Positions 47,742-54,021 of a stretch of DNA of 54,021 bases are shown here, piece by piece. The stretch lies in the NCBI GenBank assembly GCA_021802045.1, contig JAKABB010000007.1, positions 1 through 54,021 of the forward strand. Reading direction: 5' to 3'. Both the position numbers and the translations under genes were made by a program. Origin of the DNA: a bacterium (GTDB lineage Bacteria > Chloroflexota > Dormibacteria > Aeolococcales > Bog-877). Every line of letters starts with the position of its first letter. Within the stretch, counting starts at the first letter, position 1. A model generated the notes under the pieces. The model ran no database searches. It had not been told where the DNA came from and saw only the letters and a program-made list of their open reading frames with translations.

Positions 47742-48047
47742 CTACCGCCAGCTGGGGCCACCGGCCGGGTCCCCGACGAAGCGCAGGCGCCGGATGGGCG
47801 GTGGCCCGATCACCAGGTTGACGGCGTCGAGCACTGGCTGCACCTCCAGCTGGAGCTGGTGGGCGACCGCCGGGTGGGCGCAGGCGACCACCAGGACGCC
47901 CCCCTCCAGCCGCAGGGCCCGAACGTGGGGCCGCAGGAACTCCCCGCACACGTCCTCGAAGGCCCGGCAGGCCTGGGCCTCCCGGACGTGCCCCGCCACC
48001 CCCATGCGCCGCAGCACCCGGGGCAGGACGGAGTCGATGCCCTCCAC
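47742..48047 (-). CDS. DUF721 (DciA-like) protein
   Basis: 101 aa from GTG at 48047, 3 bases after the recF stop. The family core is present: DSVLPRVLRRMGVAGHVREA, AFEDVCGEFLRPHV and GVLVVACAHPAVAHQLQLEV. DciA-type DUF721 proteins help load the replicative helicase in bacteria without DnaC/DnaI, and the gene commonly follows recF in Actinomycetota-like origin regions. gyrB, often next, is absent here; the neighbour is the convergent glycosyltransferase. Confidence 0.87.
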   Translation of the reverse strand: MEGIDSVLPRVLRRMGVAGHVREAQACRAFEDVCGEFLRPHVRALRLEGGVLVVACAHPAVAHQLQLEVQPVLDAVNLVIGPPPIRRLRFVGDPAGGPSWR

Positions 48048-48050
48048 CCT

Positions 48051-49199
48051 TCAGGCCTCGCGGGGCCGCGCCTGTCCCCGCTCCACCACCAGCTGGTGGA
48101 GGGGGTGGACCGCCGCCGGGATCGCGCCCGCGGTGGTCAGCAGCGTCTGCAGCTCTCGGCCCTCCCCCGCCAGCAGGGCGGAGAGCCGCTCCTGACGGAG
48201 CGGGTCCAGCTCCGAGAAGACGTCATCGAGCAGGACGACCGGGGTGGTTCCCAACCGCTCCCGGATGACGCGAACCTCAGCCGCCTTCACGGCAAGGACG
48301 ATACCGCGCTGCTGTCCCTGGGAGGCGAAGGCCCTGGCGGACCGGCCGTCGAGGTCGAGGATGAGGTCGTCACGGTGAGGGCCGCACACGGTGATCCCGC
48401 GCAGTCGCTCCTCCTCGGCGGCGGCCTGCAGGGCCGCCCCCAGGACGTGGGCCGCGGTGCTGGGGTCGGCCAGTGCCTCCGGAGGCACCCCCTGGGTGGG
48501 TAGACCGGGCCGGTACCGGATCGCGATCGCGGTGGGCTCCCCCAGCTCCATGGCGGCGGCCGCCACCAAGGGCTGCATGGTCCCGACCAGGGCCGCCCGA
48601 GCCGCCATGACCGGCGCTCCGTGGTCGATGAGAGCGGCCGTCCAGACCGCCAGCGGGCGGGGCGCGAGTCCTGCGGCTCCCGACCCCCGCAGGAGGGCGT
48701 TGCGCTGCTCCAAGGCCCGCCGGTAGCGCAGGGCGGTCTCGGCGTAGGCCGGGTGGGCCTGGCTCAGGACGACGTCCAAGAGCCGGCGCCGTCCCTCCGG
48801 GGGGCCCTTGACCAGGGCGAGGTCCTCCGGCCAGAAGAGCACCACCGGGACCAGGCCCAGCACGGCGCGCGCCGAGCGGGTGGTGCCGTTCACGCAGTAG
48901 CGGCGCACCGCCCGCTCGGGGCTGGATGGGAGCCGGTCCAGGCGGCAGTCCACCTCCAGGGGCCCGGCGCCTCCGTCCGTCCAGCCGGTGACCCGGGCGG
49001 CCGGCGCCCCCCAGGCGATGCATTCCGCCAGGCTGCCCGCCCGCGGGGACCGGGTGAGGGCCAGGGTGGCGATCGCCTCCAGGAGGTTGGTCTTGCCCTG
49101 GCCGTTGCGCCCGACCACCACGGTCAGGCCGGGACCAAGCTCCAGGCGGGTGTCCTGGTGGTTGCGGAAGGCGAAGCAGCGCAGCTCGCGCAGGTGCAC
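48051..49199 (-). CDS. recF: DNA replication and repair protein RecF
   Basis: 382 aa from GTG. SMC-like ATPase: Walker A VGRNGQGKTNLLEAI (GRNGQGKT at 30-37), signature ASQGQQRGIVLAVK and Walker B VVLLDDVFSELDP. RecF helps load RecA at single-strand gaps. Follows dnaN by 26 bases in the conserved dnaA-dnaN-recF order. Confidence 0.96.
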   Translation of the reverse strand: MHLRELRCFAFRNHQDTRLELGPGLTVVVGRNGQGKTNLLEAIATLALTRSPRAGSLAECIAWGAPAARVTGWTDGGAGPLEVDCRLDRLPSSPERAVRRYCVNGTTRSARAVLGLVPVVLFWPEDLALVKGPPEGRRRLLDVVLSQAHPAYAETALRYRRALEQRNALLRGSGAAGLAPRPLAVWTAALIDHGAPVMAARAALVGTMQPLVAAAAMELGEPTAIAIRYRPGLPTQGVPPEALADPSTAAHVLGAALQAAAEEERLRGITVCGPHRDDLILDLDGRSARAFASQGQQRGIVLAVKAAEVRVIRERLGTTPVVLLDDVFSELDPLRQERLSALLAGEGRELQTLLTTAGAIPAAVHPLHQLVVERGQARPREA

Positions 49200-49225
49200 G
49201 GGGTCCGCCCCTGCGACCTACCCGG

Positions 49226-50356
49226 TCAGAGGGCCACCCGCACCGGCATGATCACGTAGCGGTAGCTGTCGTCCCCGACCGGACGGATCAGGCCGGGGGC
49301 CAACGAGCCATTGCACACCAACTCGACCTCCTCCGTCTGCAGGATCTGGAGCACGTCCAGCAGGTAGCGGGCATTGAAGGCTATGGCCAGCTGCTCTCCC
49401 TCGATCGTGGCCGGCAGGGTGGCGACGTTGTCCCCCACCTCGTTGGTGTTGGCGGAGAGGGTGAGCATCCCGGGCTCGGAGCGGATCTTGACCACGTTGG
49501 CGGCGTCCCGCGCGAAGAGGGCCACCACCCGGGCGGTCCGCAGGAACTCCTTGGTGTTGGTGCGGATCGTGGTCTGGGCGGTTTCCGGGACCACTTTGCT
49601 GTAGTTGGGGTAGGTGCCCTCCAGGAGGCGCGTGCTCACCTCGTACCCCGAAAGTTCGAAGGTGATATGGGTCCCGTTCTGGGCCAGCTTGAGGGAGAGC
49701 GGGCCTGCTCCGTCGCCCCCCTGGGGACGGAGGAGGCGGCCGAGCTCGGCCAGCGCTCTTGCGGGCACTATGAAGCTGGTCCTGGTCCCGGCCTCGGTCT
49801 CCGGGACCCCCATCTGACGGATCGCCAAGCGGTGGCCGTCGGTGGCGACCATGGTCAGGACCGAGTCGGCGACCTCGGTGAGGACCCCGGTGTAGAGGGG
49901 TCGGCCCTCGTCGACGCTGGCGGCGACCACGGTCTGCTCCGTCGCGGTGGCGAAGGCGATGGGGTCCAAGACGACCCGTGAGCCACCCTGGAGCACGGGC
50001 AGCTGGGGGAACTCGGCGGCGTCGATGCCCCGGATGTGGGCGGTGTAGGGCCCACTGCGCAGGGCCACGGTCTGGCTGCTGGCGTCGAGCTCCCACTCCA
50101 TGGTCCCGTCCGGGAGCGCTGCCACGAACTCGCTGAGGATCTTGGCCGGGAGGGTGATGCTGCCGGGCTCGTCGATCTTCGCCGGCAGGTGGTGCCGGAT
50201 GGTGAGGTCCAAGTTGGTGGCCAGGAGGTGCACCGCTCCGTCCCGGGCCTCGATGAGCACGTTGCTGAGGATGGGCAGCGTCGCCCGCGGTGAGACCGCG
50301 CGGGTGACGGCACCGAGACCGGCGGCGAACTGGTGGGCTGAGAGGGAGCACCTCAT
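49226..50356 (-). CDS. dnaN: DNA polymerase III beta clamp
   Basis: 376 aa from ATG at 50356; the frame continues upstream but homology starts with MRCSLSAHQFAAGLGAVTRA. Three clamp domains are recognisable (LPILSNVLIEARDG, FIVPARALAELGRLL, FNARYLLDVLQIL), and the C-terminus ends YRYVIMPVRVAL, close to the usual MPMRL ending that lines the clamp pocket. Normal length. Confidence 0.96.
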   Translation of the reverse strand: MRCSLSAHQFAAGLGAVTRAVSPRATLPILSNVLIEARDGAVHLLATNLDLTIRHHLPAKIDEPGSITLPAKILSEFVAALPDGTMEWELDASSQTVALRSGPYTAHIRGIDAAEFPQLPVLQGGSRVVLDPIAFATATEQTVVAASVDEGRPLYTGVLTEVADSVLTMVATDGHRLAIRQMGVPETEAGTRTSFIVPARALAELGRLLRPQGGDGAGPLSLKLAQNGTHITFELSGYEVSTRLLEGTYPNYSKVVPETAQTTIRTNTKEFLRTARVVALFARDAANVVKIRSEPGMLTLSANTNEVGDNVATLPATIEGEQLAIAFNARYLLDVLQILQTEEVELVCNGSLAPGLIRPVGDDSYRYVIMPVRVAL

Positions 50357-50659
50357 GGGGTGGGACTCCGTGGGGCCGGACCCGGCGGTGGCGTCAGCGA
50401 CCGTGGGTGAGGGCGGTTGTGAACAGGCAGGAATGGTATGACCTGGGCCTGTATTCATTGGTCATCGTCATAGGGCGGGGGAGACTGGGGAAAACCCCGG
50501 TCGGGGAGATCAATGACGGGTTGGATAACCTGTGTGCAAGCTTGGCCTCTCCACGGTGAGACGGGGGATGTCGTTGGGAGTTGGTGCTTGTCCACAACCA
50601 TCAGCGCCAGTACCCCCAGGGGCAGTGGACATCGCCGACGCGAGGACCGGCCGGGACCG
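50357..50659. other. dnaA-dnaN intergenic region with DnaA-box-like sites, candidate oriC part
   Basis: 303 bases without a gene and locally richer in A/T. TTGTCCACA (50588-50596) is a consensus-type DnaA box. TTGTGAACA (50417-50425) and minus-strand TTATCCAAC (50528-50520) are weaker matches. In many Actinomycetota-like genomes oriC lies between dnaA and dnaN. It must also carry the dnaN promoter. Confidence 0.55.
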
Positions 50660-52123
50660 TCAAGCGTAGAGCACCTCCCGAAGCCGGGTCAGGTCGGCCA
50701 GGATGCGGGGGTCCTCCTTGGCCTCGGTGTTGATCTTCTCGTAGGAGTGGAGGACGGTCGTGTGGTCCCGGTCCCCGAAGGCGTGGCCGATGGCGGGCAG
50801 GCTCATGGCGATCTCCTCCCGGATCAGGTACATCGCCACCTGCCGCGGGAGCACGATGTGCTTGTCGCGGCGCTTGCCCTTCATCTCCTCCACGCTGATG
50901 CCGTAGTAGCCGGCGACCGTCTCCTGGATGGTCTCCACGGAGAGGGGACGGACGTCGGCGGTGGGGATGATGTCGTGGAGGATCCTGGCGACCTGCTCGA
51001 CGTCCAGGGGCTCCCCGGGGTTGAGGGAGGCGTGGGCCAAGACCCGGATCAGAGCCCCCTCCAGCTCGCGGATGTTCTTTTGGATCTTGTGGGCGATGAA
51101 GGAGAGGACCTCCTCGGTGAGAAGGGAGTGGTGGCCGGGGAGCTTGCTCCGCAGGATCGCCAGGCGGGTTTCGAAGTCCGGGGGTTGGATGTCGGCCATC
51201 AGGCCACCCTCGAACCGGGTCCGCAGCCGATCCTCCAGGGTCGGAATCTCCCGTGGGGGCCGGTCGCTGCTGATCACCACCTGCCGGTTGACCTGGTGCA
51301 GGGCGTTGAAGGTGTGGAAGAACTCCTCCTGGGTTCGGTCCTTGCCCGCCAGGAACTGGATGTCGTCGACCAGGAGGACGTCCACGGTCCGGTAGCGGTT
51401 GCGGAACTCCGCCATCCGGTTCTCCTGGATGGACAGGATCATCTGGTTGAGGAAGTTCTCGGAGGTGACGTAGGCCACCCGGCAGCGGCGCTCGCGCCAG
51501 ACTGCGTGGCCGATGGCGTGCATCAGGTGGGTCTTGCCCAAGCCCACCCCACCGTAGAGGAAAAGGGGGTTGTAGGCCCGGCCCGGGGCCTCGCTGACCG
51601 CACGGCAGGCGGCGTGGGCGAAGTGGGAACTGTTCCCGACCACGAAGGCCGAGAAGGTGTACCGGGGATTGAGGGTGCCCACCACGATGGAGGCTTCCGC
51701 CTCGGAGGGGGGGGCCAGCCCCTCCGCTGGGGCCGGGGAGGGCGCCTGGGGGACCCAGGCGGCCAGTCCCTCGGGTTCGGCTTCCTCGCCGGGGACCAGC
51801 GTTGCGGCCGAGCCCTGCGGGCCCATCACCGTCAGATCCAGCTCCACCTCGCGGGACAGGATGGCGGCCAGGGTCTCGCGGATGAGCGGGGCGTAGCGCT
51901 CGCCGATCCAGTCCCGCGCGAGCTCGGTGGGGACGCCCAGCTGCACCCGACCGGTCTCCTCGTCCACCGTGAGCAGCCTGGCGTTCTTGATCCAGGCTTC
52001 GTACCCGGGTCGGCTGACCTGGAAGCGCAACTCCTCCTGAGCCGCGGCCCACACCTGGTCAGCGGTCACGCGGGGGGGCCGGTCCGGGACCGCGCGAAGT
52101 GGCTGCCCGGAAGGCAGGCGCAC
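50660..52123 (-). CDS. dnaA: Chromosomal replication initiator DnaA
   Basis: 487 aa from GTG at 52123; GTG at 52069 (before [16 protein letters not shown]) is an alternative. Domain I (about 20-100), a short Pro/Ala-rich domain II (105-145), the AAA+ domain with Walker A GGVGLGKT (191-198), Walker [11 protein letters not shown] (249-258) and sensor residues in SSDRPP, and domain IV with the DnaA-box-binding signature [15 protein letters not shown] near the C-terminus. A DnaA box upstream (52146) suggests autoregulation. Confidence 0.97.
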   Translation of the reverse strand: MRLPSGQPLRAVPDRPPRVTADQVWAAAQEELRFQVSRPGYEAWIKNARLLTVDEETGRVQLGVPTELARDWIGERYAPLIRETLAAILSREVELDLTVMGPQGSAATLVPGEEAEPEGLAAWVPQAPSPAPAEGLAPPSEAEASIVVGTLNPRYTFSAFVVGNSSHFAHAACRAVSEAPGRAYNPLFLYGGVGLGKTHLMHAIGHAVWRERRCRVAYVTSENFLNQMILSIQENRMAEFRNRYRTVDVLLVDDIQFLAGKDRTQEEFFHTFNALHQVNRQVVISSDRPPREIPTLEDRLRTRFEGGLMADIQPPDFETRLAILRSKLPGHHSLLTEEVLSFIAHKIQKNIRELEGALIRVLAHASLNPGEPLDVEQVARILHDIIPTADVRPLSVETIQETVAGYYGISVEEMKGKRRDKHIVLPRQVAMYLIREEIAMSLPAIGHAFGDRDHTTVLHSYEKINTEAKEDPRILADLTRLREVLYA

Positions 52124-52421
52124 ACGAACGCCATGGATTCACACCTTATGCACAGGAGTGGAAAACTCTGGCCGAGCCTACGCCACAGACCCTGTTCGCG
52201 TCTGTGGTGCCGTCCGCTCCACCCCGGCGGCGATCTCGGATCATAGCACCGGTCGGCGAGCCTGGCAATGCGGGCGGAGCCCTCGGAATGCCCGCTTCGA
52301 GGCCCCGGTCGCGGTCCAGGGAAAGCCCTTTGCTATGCTGGCGGCGACTGATGCAGGCGCGAGTGCCCGCGCGTGCCCCGACTCCCGACCCTGTCGATCA
52401 TGGCCGGGTGGAGGATCTCCC
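52124..52421. other. Divergent dnaA-rpmH region with a DnaA box
   Basis: 298 bases between the replication and ribosome/membrane-insertion operons. TTATGCACA (52146-52154) is a good DnaA box, and minus-strand TTTTCCACT (52165-52157) is a near match beside it. Both are within 45 bases of the dnaA start. The rpmH promoter is at the far side. Either an oriC segment or an autoregulatory site. Confidence 0.5.
52331..52339 (+). promoter_or_regulatory. Extended -10 promoter of the rpmH operon
   Basis: TGCTATGCT is a strong extended -10 (hexamer 52334-52339). The transcript would start near 52346, giving a leader of about 75 bases to the rpmH start. Confidence 0.6.
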
Positions 52422-52568
52422 ATCAAGCGAACGTACCAGCCCAAGAAACGCTACCGGCTCAAGACGCATGGGTTCCGGGCCCGGATGGCGACCCCTGGAG
52501 GGGTGCGCATCCTGAAGGCTCGCCGGCGCAAGGGCCGGCACCGGCTGACGCCTGCGCCCGTGCGGTGA
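52422..52568 (+). CDS. rpmH: 50S ribosomal protein L34, apparently with an ATC start
   Basis: 48 aa. The sequence [20 protein letters not shown] is an unmistakable L34, basic and of typical length. At the place of the usual ATG is ATC (52422), with GGAGG at 52410-52414, exactly 7 bases upstream. There is no ATG, GTG or TTG in frame near it: the next Met is at codon 21, inside the protein, and the nearest upstream ATG (52335) lies in the -10 element. Either initiation is at ATC, as known for rare ATT/ATC starts, or a base is wrong. The stop overlaps rnpA as GTGA. Confidence 0.9.
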   Translation: MKRTYQPKKRYRLKTHGFRARMATPGGVRILKARRRKGRHRLTPAPVR

Positions 52569-52897
52569 AGCGCCAGCACCGCCTCCGGCGGTCGCGGGAC
52601 TTCGTGGCTGTGAGGGCGGCGCGGATCGGCGCCGGCGGGGCGCTACTGCGGGTCGAGCGGCGGGGCAACCGCCTGGGGCACCCACGGATCGGGATCAGCG
52701 TGCCCGCCCGCGTGGGGGGGGCGGTGGTCCGCAACCGGGTTCGCCGCCGGCTGCGGGTGGTGGCGGGGCGGCGTCTGCCGTCCCTGGGGAGCTTCGACCT
52801 GGTGATCGTGGCCCGTCCCCCGGCCGCTGGGGCGACCAGCCTGGAGCTGGGGGCCGCCCTGGACCAGGGGCTCGGGCGAATCGGGGCGCGCGCGTGA
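52565..52897 (+). CDS. rnpA: Ribonuclease P protein component
   Basis: 110 aa from GTG at 52565, overlapping the rpmH stop. Opens [20 protein letters not shown] and contains the RNA-binding signature [11 protein letters not shown] with FDLVIVARP after it. It assists the RNase P RNA in trimming pre-tRNA 5' ends. Its stop overlaps yidD as GTGA. Confidence 0.94.
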   Translation: MKRQHRLRRSRDFVAVRAARIGAGGALLRVERRGNRLGHPRIGISVPARVGGAVVRNRVRRRLRVVAGRRLPSLGSFDLVIVARPPAAGATSLELGAALDQGLGRIGARA

Positions 52898-53136
52898 GGC
52901 GCGCCTCCCTGGTGTTCATCCGCTTCTACCAGTTCGGCCTCTCCCCGATCCTGGGCCTGTTCGGAGGCTGTCGGTACGAGCCCAGCTGCTCGCACTACAC
53001 CTACGAGGCGATCCAGCTCTACGGCGCCGGCCGGGGATGGCTGATGGGCCTCAAGCGGCTGGCCCGCTGCCACCCGTTCCATGCGGGGGGCTACGACCCC
53101 GTGCCGCTGCCCGAGGAGCTGACCCGTGTTCGGTGA
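52894..53136 (+). CDS. yidD: Membrane protein insertion efficiency factor YidD
   Basis: 80 aa from GTG. Family core [33 protein letters not shown] and [16 protein letters not shown] with the three conserved cysteines. A small inner-membrane-associated helper of YidC. Overlaps both neighbours (4 bases with rnpA, 11 bases with yidC). Confidence 0.95.
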   Translation: MRRASLVFIRFYQFGLSPILGLFGGCRYEPSCSHYTYEAIQLYGAGRGWLMGLKRLARCHPFHAGGYDPVPLPEELTRVR

Positions 53137-54021
53137 GCTGCTGACCTTCGTGAACCCGGCGTGGCCGCCGCCCGCCAACCCCCTGCTGGCGATCTTCTTC
53201 TGGGTCTTCCTGACCCCGGTCGCGGTCACGCTGCAGTTCTTCAACACCGTCTTCCACGCCTTCGGCCCCACCCGCTTCATTGGCTCCTTCGGCCTGGCGG
53301 TGATCCTGGTGACCCTGATCATCCGCGGCCTGCTCTTCCCGCTCTTCCGCTATCAGATCCGCACCACCCGGCGGATCCAGGAGGAACAGCGCAAGGTGGC
53401 TCCCGAGCTCAAGGAGCTGCGTCAGAAGTACAAGAAGGACCCGCAGAAGCTGAACCAGGAGGTGATGGCCCTCTACCGGGCCCACGGGGTCAACCCCCTG
53501 GGGCAGCTCTCCGGCTGCCTCACCTACCTGCCCCAGCTGCCCATCATCTATGCGCTCTACGGGTCGGTCCACAAGCTGGGGACCGAGCTCCACGGCTCTC
53601 TCAGCTTCCTGTGGATCAGCGACCTCAACCAGGCCCCGTTCAAGGCCGGTCTGCTGGCGCATCCCACCGGACTGCTGGTGCCACTGGTGTCGGCGGTCCT
53701 GACCTTCGCCCAGGCGAAGATGGTGATGCAGCAGGCGCGTCCCGACATGAGCGACCAGGAGCTGCAGATGTACAAGGTCAGCTCCCAGATGGCCTATCTG
53801 ATGCCGGTGGTGATCTTCGTCGTCGCCCTCCAGTTCCAACAGGCGGTCGGGCTCTACTGGATCACCCAGAGCGGTGTGATGGTCCTGCAGCAGTACTTCA
53901 TCATCGGGTGGGGCCAGCTGCGGGTCCCCAGCTGGTTCCCTGGGGCCAATCGGATGCCGCCGGCGGTGCCGCCGCCGCCCGCTGGCGGTGGGGCCGGCGC
54001 GGGCCGGCGCCCCCGACCCGG
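53126..54021 (+). CDS. yidC: Membrane protein insertase YidC (3' end outside the window)
   Basis: Starts with GTG at 53126 ([18 protein letters not shown]) and is open to the window end, 298 codons. It is the short, Gram-positive type without the large periplasmic domain. Hydrophobic segments are near 22-45, 50-72 (with [20 protein letters not shown]), 125-150 ([20 protein letters not shown]), 175-195 and 215-250. The cytoplasmic loop [20 protein letters not shown] follows the second. The Pro/Gly/Ala-rich tail begins just before the window ends. Confidence 0.95.
   Translation, partial: MFGELLTFVNPAWPPPANPLLAIFFWVFLTPVAVTLQFFNTVFHAFGPTRFIGSFGLAVILVTLIIRGLLFPLFRYQIRTTRRIQEEQRKVAPELKELRQKYKKDPQKLNQEVMALYRAHGVNPLGQLSGCLTYLPQLPIIYALYGSVHKLGTELHGSLSFLWISDLNQAPFKAGLLAHPTGLLVPLVSAVLTFAQAKMVMQQARPDMSDQELQMYKVSSQMAYLMPVVIFVVALQFQQAVGLYWITQSGVMVLQQYFIIGWGQLRVPSWFPGANRMPPAVPPPPAGGGAGAGRRPRP

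Noticed and set aside
52158-52568. Long L34 with an N-terminal extension from ATG 52158 or 52335
   Set aside because: L34 has no such extension in known families, 52335 lies in the promoter -10, and the ribosome site is positioned for the ATC at 52422.
1-54021. tRNA, rRNA, CRISPR arrays or insertion sequences
   Set aside because: No cloverleaf with a TTCGA-type arm, no ribosomal RNA signature, no regularly spaced repeats and no transposase frame were found by eye.

Overview
This is a very GC-rich, densely packed bacterial window. One end holds the conserved replication-origin neighbourhood: dnaA, dnaN, recF and a DUF721 gene on the minus strand, diverging from rpmH, rnpA, yidD and yidC on the plus strand. 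High GC, many GTG starts, apparently leaderless promoters with extended -10 elements, a Ddn-like F420 protein, an MshA-like glycosyltransferase and a single-domain YidC point to a Gram-positive-type lineage, Actinomycetota or a GC-rich Chloroflexota/Dormibacterota-like group. I cannot place it more finely. No rRNA, tRNA, CRISPR array or insertion sequence was recognised.

Layout. 0-5 kb: start of a sedolisin (S53) protease gene, a GNAT acetyltransferase, a LysE-type exporter, an alpha-methylacyl-CoA racemase with its full catalytic set, and a secreted phosphoesterase. 5-13.3 kb (minus): a tightly overlapping operon for a beta-hydroxyacid dehydrogenase, a complete branched-chain/aromatic-type ABC importer (livK-H-M-G-F) and an amidohydrolase, followed by an acyl-CoA dehydrogenase. 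13.3-19 kb: a decayed M24 peptidase gene, an alpha/beta-hydrolase of the 2,6-dihydroxypseudooxynicotine hydrolase type, a LacI regulator and an orphan molybdenum-hydroxylase large subunit. Three LacI-type operator-like sites (RCAANCGNTTGY-like) lie at the promoters or upstream regions of these three units, so 5-19 kb may be one catabolic regulon.

19.2-22.3 kb: a toxin-antitoxin pair under a perfect dyad, a PAS-GGDEF diguanylate cyclase and a truncated ArsR gene. 22.4-27.9 kb (minus): GntR, E1alpha, E1beta, an M24 protein with an altered metal site, and lipoyl E2, behind a near-consensus promoter with an overlapping GntR operator. 28.3-32.4 kb: a class II glutamine amidotransferase and an Lrp regulator, divergent from an operon of a cupin-like protein, an SDR lacking its catalytic residues, an unknown protein and a PLP-dependent dehydratase. 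32.4-41 kb: a zinc alcohol dehydrogenase, a second E1alpha/E1beta pair, F420/Ddn-type and MaoC proteins, an ACT-GNAT fusion, a second toxin-antitoxin pair, and several broken genes (comB, a maoC copy, a dienelactone hydrolase, a LysE gene with compensating indels).

41-47.7 kb: an isochorismate synthase, a double-domain MerR regulator, a HAD hydrolase, a GT4 glycosyltransferase and a CelD-type acyltransferase on the minus strand, then a plus-strand MGDG-synthase/UgtP-like glycosyltransferase whose second codon begins a run of 17 C, a strong candidate for slipped-strand phase variation. 47.7-54 kb: the origin region. Its rpmH gene appears to start with ATC.

Most open frames on the strand opposite these genes are GC-driven shadows and were left out.
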